Shown: one piece after another, positions 46,292 to 48,477 of the stretch
Layout: each line of letters starts with the position of its first letter
How positions within the stretch are numbered: the stretch's first letter is position 1
Origin: DAOTTI01 sp034437795
GTDB lineage: Bacteria > Chloroflexota > UBA11872 > UBA12225
NCBI GenBank assembly: GCA_034437795.1
Contig: DAOTTI010000036.1
Span: forward strand, 1 to 48,477
Length of the DNA: 48,477 bases
Direction of reading: 5' to 3'
Notes under the pieces: model-generated
The model's database searches: none
What the model saw: only the letters and a program-made list of their open reading frames with translations
Told to the model about the DNA's origin: nothing
Made by a program: the position numbers and the translations under genes

Positions 46292-47383
46292 ATGCCTGAT
46301 CCTGAGGGGAACGTCCGCTTTGCCATCGTCGGCATGGGGGTAGGGCGCAGCCGCGCGCGGATGACGCTGGAGGCGCAGGGCGCCAGGCTCATTGCCATCT
46401 ATGACCGGCGCGCCGACAACGCCAGGAAGCTGGCGGCGGAGTGGCGCTGCGACGCCGCTCCGAGCTTCGAAGACCTGATCCACCGCCCCGACGTGGACGT
46501 GGTGGGGATCTTCACCCCCAGCGGGACCCACGCCGACCTGGCCATCCAGGCCATGCGGGCCGGCAAGCACGCCATCGTCACCAAGCCGCCGGACGTGACC
46601 GTGGCCAAGATCGACGCCATGGCGCGGGTGGCGCGGGAGGAAGGCCGGCTGCTGGCGGTGGACTTCGGCAGCCGGTATGAGGACGACATCCGGAAGGTGA
46701 AGGCCGCCGTCGACGCCGGGCGCCTGGGCCAGCCGATCTTCGGCGACATGCGCTTGAAGTGGTGGCGGTCCCAGGCCTACTACGACGGGGGCGACCCGCC
46801 CGGCTGGCGCGGGACCTGGGCCATGGACGGTGGGGGCTCGCTCGCCAACCAGGGCATCCACGACCTGGACCTGCTGCAGTGGTTCATGGGGAAGGTGAAG
46901 ACGGTGCGCGCCCGCACCCGCATCTTCTCCCACCGCATCGAGACGGAAGACGCCTGCCAGGCTTTCCTCGACTTTGAGAACGGCGCCTGGGGGCTCATCG
47001 AGACGACCACCACCGTCTGGGGCGGCCTGGGCCGCACCATCGAACTGCACGGCACCAACGGCACGATCACGCTGCACGACCGCGGCATCGGCGCCTGGCG
47101 CTTCAAGGACGAGGAGGAAGGGCCAGAGCCGGAGTACGGCGCCGGGTCCGCGGGGCCAATGGCCGAGGCCGGCGTGGCCGAGGGCCGGGAGGCGCGCTCC
47201 AGGTGGCAGCCACAGCTGCCGGAAGGCCGGCCCCGCAACGTGATCGAAGACGTCGTCTCCGCTCTCACCCGCGGCACTCCCGTCGCCTGCCCGCCGGAGG
47301 AGGGGCGCAAGTCAGTGGCCATCCTGGAAGCCGTCTACCGTTCCGCCCGGCGCGGGGGCGTTGAGGAACCGGTAGAGTACTGA
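46292..47383 (+). CDS. Gfo/Idh/MocA-family oxidoreductase
   Basis: 363 residues. FAIVGMGVGRSRARM is the N-terminal Rossmann dinucleotide motif; DVVGIFTPSGTHADLAIQAM, GKHAIVTKPPDVTVAKID (the EKP-type lysine, here TKP) and the GDMRLKWWRSQ and NQGIHDLDLLQWFMGKV segments are family traits (the His of GIHDLDLL is the catalytic one). It likely oxidises or reduces a sugar or inositol; substrate unknown. GGAGGAGATGC before ATG 46292 fixes the start. C-terminal residues 300-330 are an acidic, slightly unusual insert (EEEGPEPEYGAGSAG). Confidence 0.92.
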   Translation: MPDPEGNVRFAIVGMGVGRSRARMTLEAQGARLIAIYDRRADNARKLAAEWRCDAAPSFEDLIHRPDVDVVGIFTPSGTHADLAIQAMRAGKHAIVTKPPDVTVAKIDAMARVAREEGRLLAVDFGSRYEDDIRKVKAAVDAGRLGQPIFGDMRLKWWRSQAYYDGGDPPGWRGTWAMDGGGSLANQGIHDLDLLQWFMGKVKTVRARTRIFSHRIETEDACQAFLDFENGAWGLIETTTTVWGGLGRTIELHGTNGTITLHDRGIGAWRFKDEEEGPEPEYGAGSAGPMAEAGVAEGREARSRWQPQLPEGRPRNVIEDVVSALTRGTPVACPPEEGRKSVAILEAVYRSARRGGVEEPVEY

Positions 47384-47473
47384 GCCAAGGGAGGACCAAA
47401 GGCGGATCGGCTTGGTCACGTACGCCTCTCTCGTCCATCCTAGTCCTTCGTCATTCACCACGAGGCCTCACCT

Positions 47474-48477
47474 ATGACACCGCCGGGCCGGATGCGGTTT
47501 GGGATCTTCCTGGCCCCATTCCACCGCGTGGGGGAGAACCCGACGCTGGCCCTGGAGCGGGACCTGGAGCTGATCTCCTGGCTGGACACGCTCGGCTACG
47601 ACGAGGCGTGGATCGGGGAGCACCACAGCGCGGGGTGGGAGACCATCAGCTCTCCCGAGATCTTCATCGCCGCCGCGGCCCAGCGCACCAGGCGGATCCG
47701 GCTCGGCACCGGCGTCATCAGTCTGCCGTATCACCACCCGTTTCTGGTCGCCGACCGGATGGTGCTGCTCGATCATCTCACCCGTGGTCGCGTCATGCTC
47801 GGCGTCGGTCCGGGCGCGCTGGTCACCGACGCCATGATGCTCGGCATCGATCCTGAGACGCAGCGGCCGCGCATGGCCGAGGCGCTGGACGTCATCATCC
47901 GGCTGCTGACCGACGTGCAGCCGGTCACCTACCGTTCAGACTGGTTCGAGCTACACGACGCCGTGCTGCAGCTCCGCCCGTACCAGCAGCCGCATTTCCC
48001 CATCGCCGTCGCCAGCACGCAATCTCCGGCGGGAATGCTCCTGGCCGGCAAGCACGGCGCGGATGTGCTCCAACTTGGCGCGGCCATTGGCGTGCGGGGC
48101 GCCGTCGACCTCCGCAAGCAGTGGGCCATCGGCCAGGAGGCAGCGGCCGAGGCCGGCAAGACGCTGCGCCGCGAGCAGTGGAGCCTGGTCGTTCCCGTCC
48201 ATCTGGCCGAAACGCGCCAGGAGGCGCTGAGCGCCGCCCGAGAAGGCGCCGCCGCCTACCAGCTGGACTATTTCGGTACCATCCTCGGCCGGCCGCCGCC
48301 CGTCGAGGCGTCGCGGGAGCGCCTGATCGATGCCATGGTCGCCAGCGGGACGTGGATCGTCGGCACGCCCGACGACTGCGTTGCCGGCATCCGGCGCTAC
48401 CAGGACGCCACCGGGGGCTTCGGCGGCTTCCTGATATTGGCGCACGAATGGGCCTCGCGCGAGGCCACGCTGCGCAG
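47474..48477 (+). CDS. LLM-class flavin-dependent monooxygenase (3' end missing)
   Basis: The frame is open from ATG 47474 to the window end (334 codons), so the stop lies outside. RFGIFLAPFHRVGENPTLAL, WIGEHHSAGWETISSPEIFI, RIRLGTGVISLPYHHPFLVA, LDHLTRGRVMLGVGPGALVT and the ASTQSPAGMLLAGKHGADVL segment are those of bacterial luciferase-like (LLM) enzymes using reduced flavin or F420. Substrate unknown. GAGG is 8 nt upstream of the ATG. Follows the Gfo/Idh gene by 90 nt, with a pyrimidine-rich spacer. Confidence 0.93.
   Translation, partial: MTPPGRMRFGIFLAPFHRVGENPTLALERDLELISWLDTLGYDEAWIGEHHSAGWETISSPEIFIAAAAQRTRRIRLGTGVISLPYHHPFLVADRMVLLDHLTRGRVMLGVGPGALVTDAMMLGIDPETQRPRMAEALDVIIRLLTDVQPVTYRSDWFELHDAVLQLRPYQQPHFPIAVASTQSPAGMLLAGKHGADVLQLGAAIGVRGAVDLRKQWAIGQEAAAEAGKTLRREQWSLVVPVHLAETRQEALSAAREGAAAYQLDYFGTILGRPPPVEASRERLIDAMVASGTWIVGTPDDCVAGIRRYQDATGGFGGFLILAHEWASREATLR

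Overview
The window is GC-rich, gene-dense bacterial chromosome. Gene content (xanthine dehydrogenase-type molybdenum hydroxylase, C39-like peptidase with TPRs, DUF971, fused sulfur carrier/E1, JAMM protease, LarE, PIN/AbrB pair, DedA, LLM flavoenzyme), GTG/TTG starts and many intergenic short palindromic repeats fit an uncultured or little-studied Chloroflexota bacterium, perhaps near Thermomicrobia. That placement is inference; no rRNA, tRNA or other phylogenetic marker is present. I see no prophage, insertion sequence, CRISPR array or tRNA.

Layout. 1-4206 (minus): a three-subunit molybdenum hydroxylase operon, then a MoaD/ThiS protein and the start of a lipoprotein. 4465-4713 (plus, divergent): a SelW/Rdx-type selenoprotein, read through an in-frame UGA at 4507-4509 in a CxxU motif, with a SECIS-like hairpin just downstream. 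5011-9828: PH-like membrane protein, DUF971, SDR, MFS transporter and C39-like protease. 10226-12413: two peptide-ABC ATPases without permeases. 12735-18439: mostly uncharacterised proteins, including a metalloprotease-like protein whose zinc motif has lost its first histidine. 18850-20514: FGGY kinase.

20552-24433 is a sulfur block: a cysteine-free Rrf2 regulator with a perfect palindrome at its promoter, a DUF1858 redox protein, cysteine synthase, a sulfur carrier fused to its E1-like activator, and a JAMM protease. 24414-26664 holds decayed or accessory genes and a PIN/AbrB toxin-antitoxin pair. 26826-29925 returns to sulfur: LarE, then on the minus strand a SAM-I riboswitch with terminator, a threonine-synthase-like PLP enzyme and a free sulfur carrier about half identical to the carrier domain of the fusion.

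30187-37486: a convergent pair of distantly similar unknown proteins, GNAT, methyltransferase, an eIF2B-like protein with a duplicated translation start, and gamma-glutamyltransferase. 37487-38911 is repeat-rich with one decayed gene. 38912-48477: aconitase, an ABC-2 exporter pair, DedA, a Gfo/Idh/MocA oxidoreductase and an LLM flavoenzyme cut by the window end.

The main themes are selenium and protein-bound sulfur. There are three ubiquitin-like sulfur carriers with three different C-terminal states (GG followed by Arg-Cys, GG fused to an E1, and free GG), one candidate processing protease, and two PLP enzymes (CysK-like and ThrC-like) that could accept carrier-bound sulfur. The ThrC-like gene and its carrier lie behind a SAM-I riboswitch, which suggests a role in homocysteine/methionine synthesis rather than, or besides, threonine synthesis.
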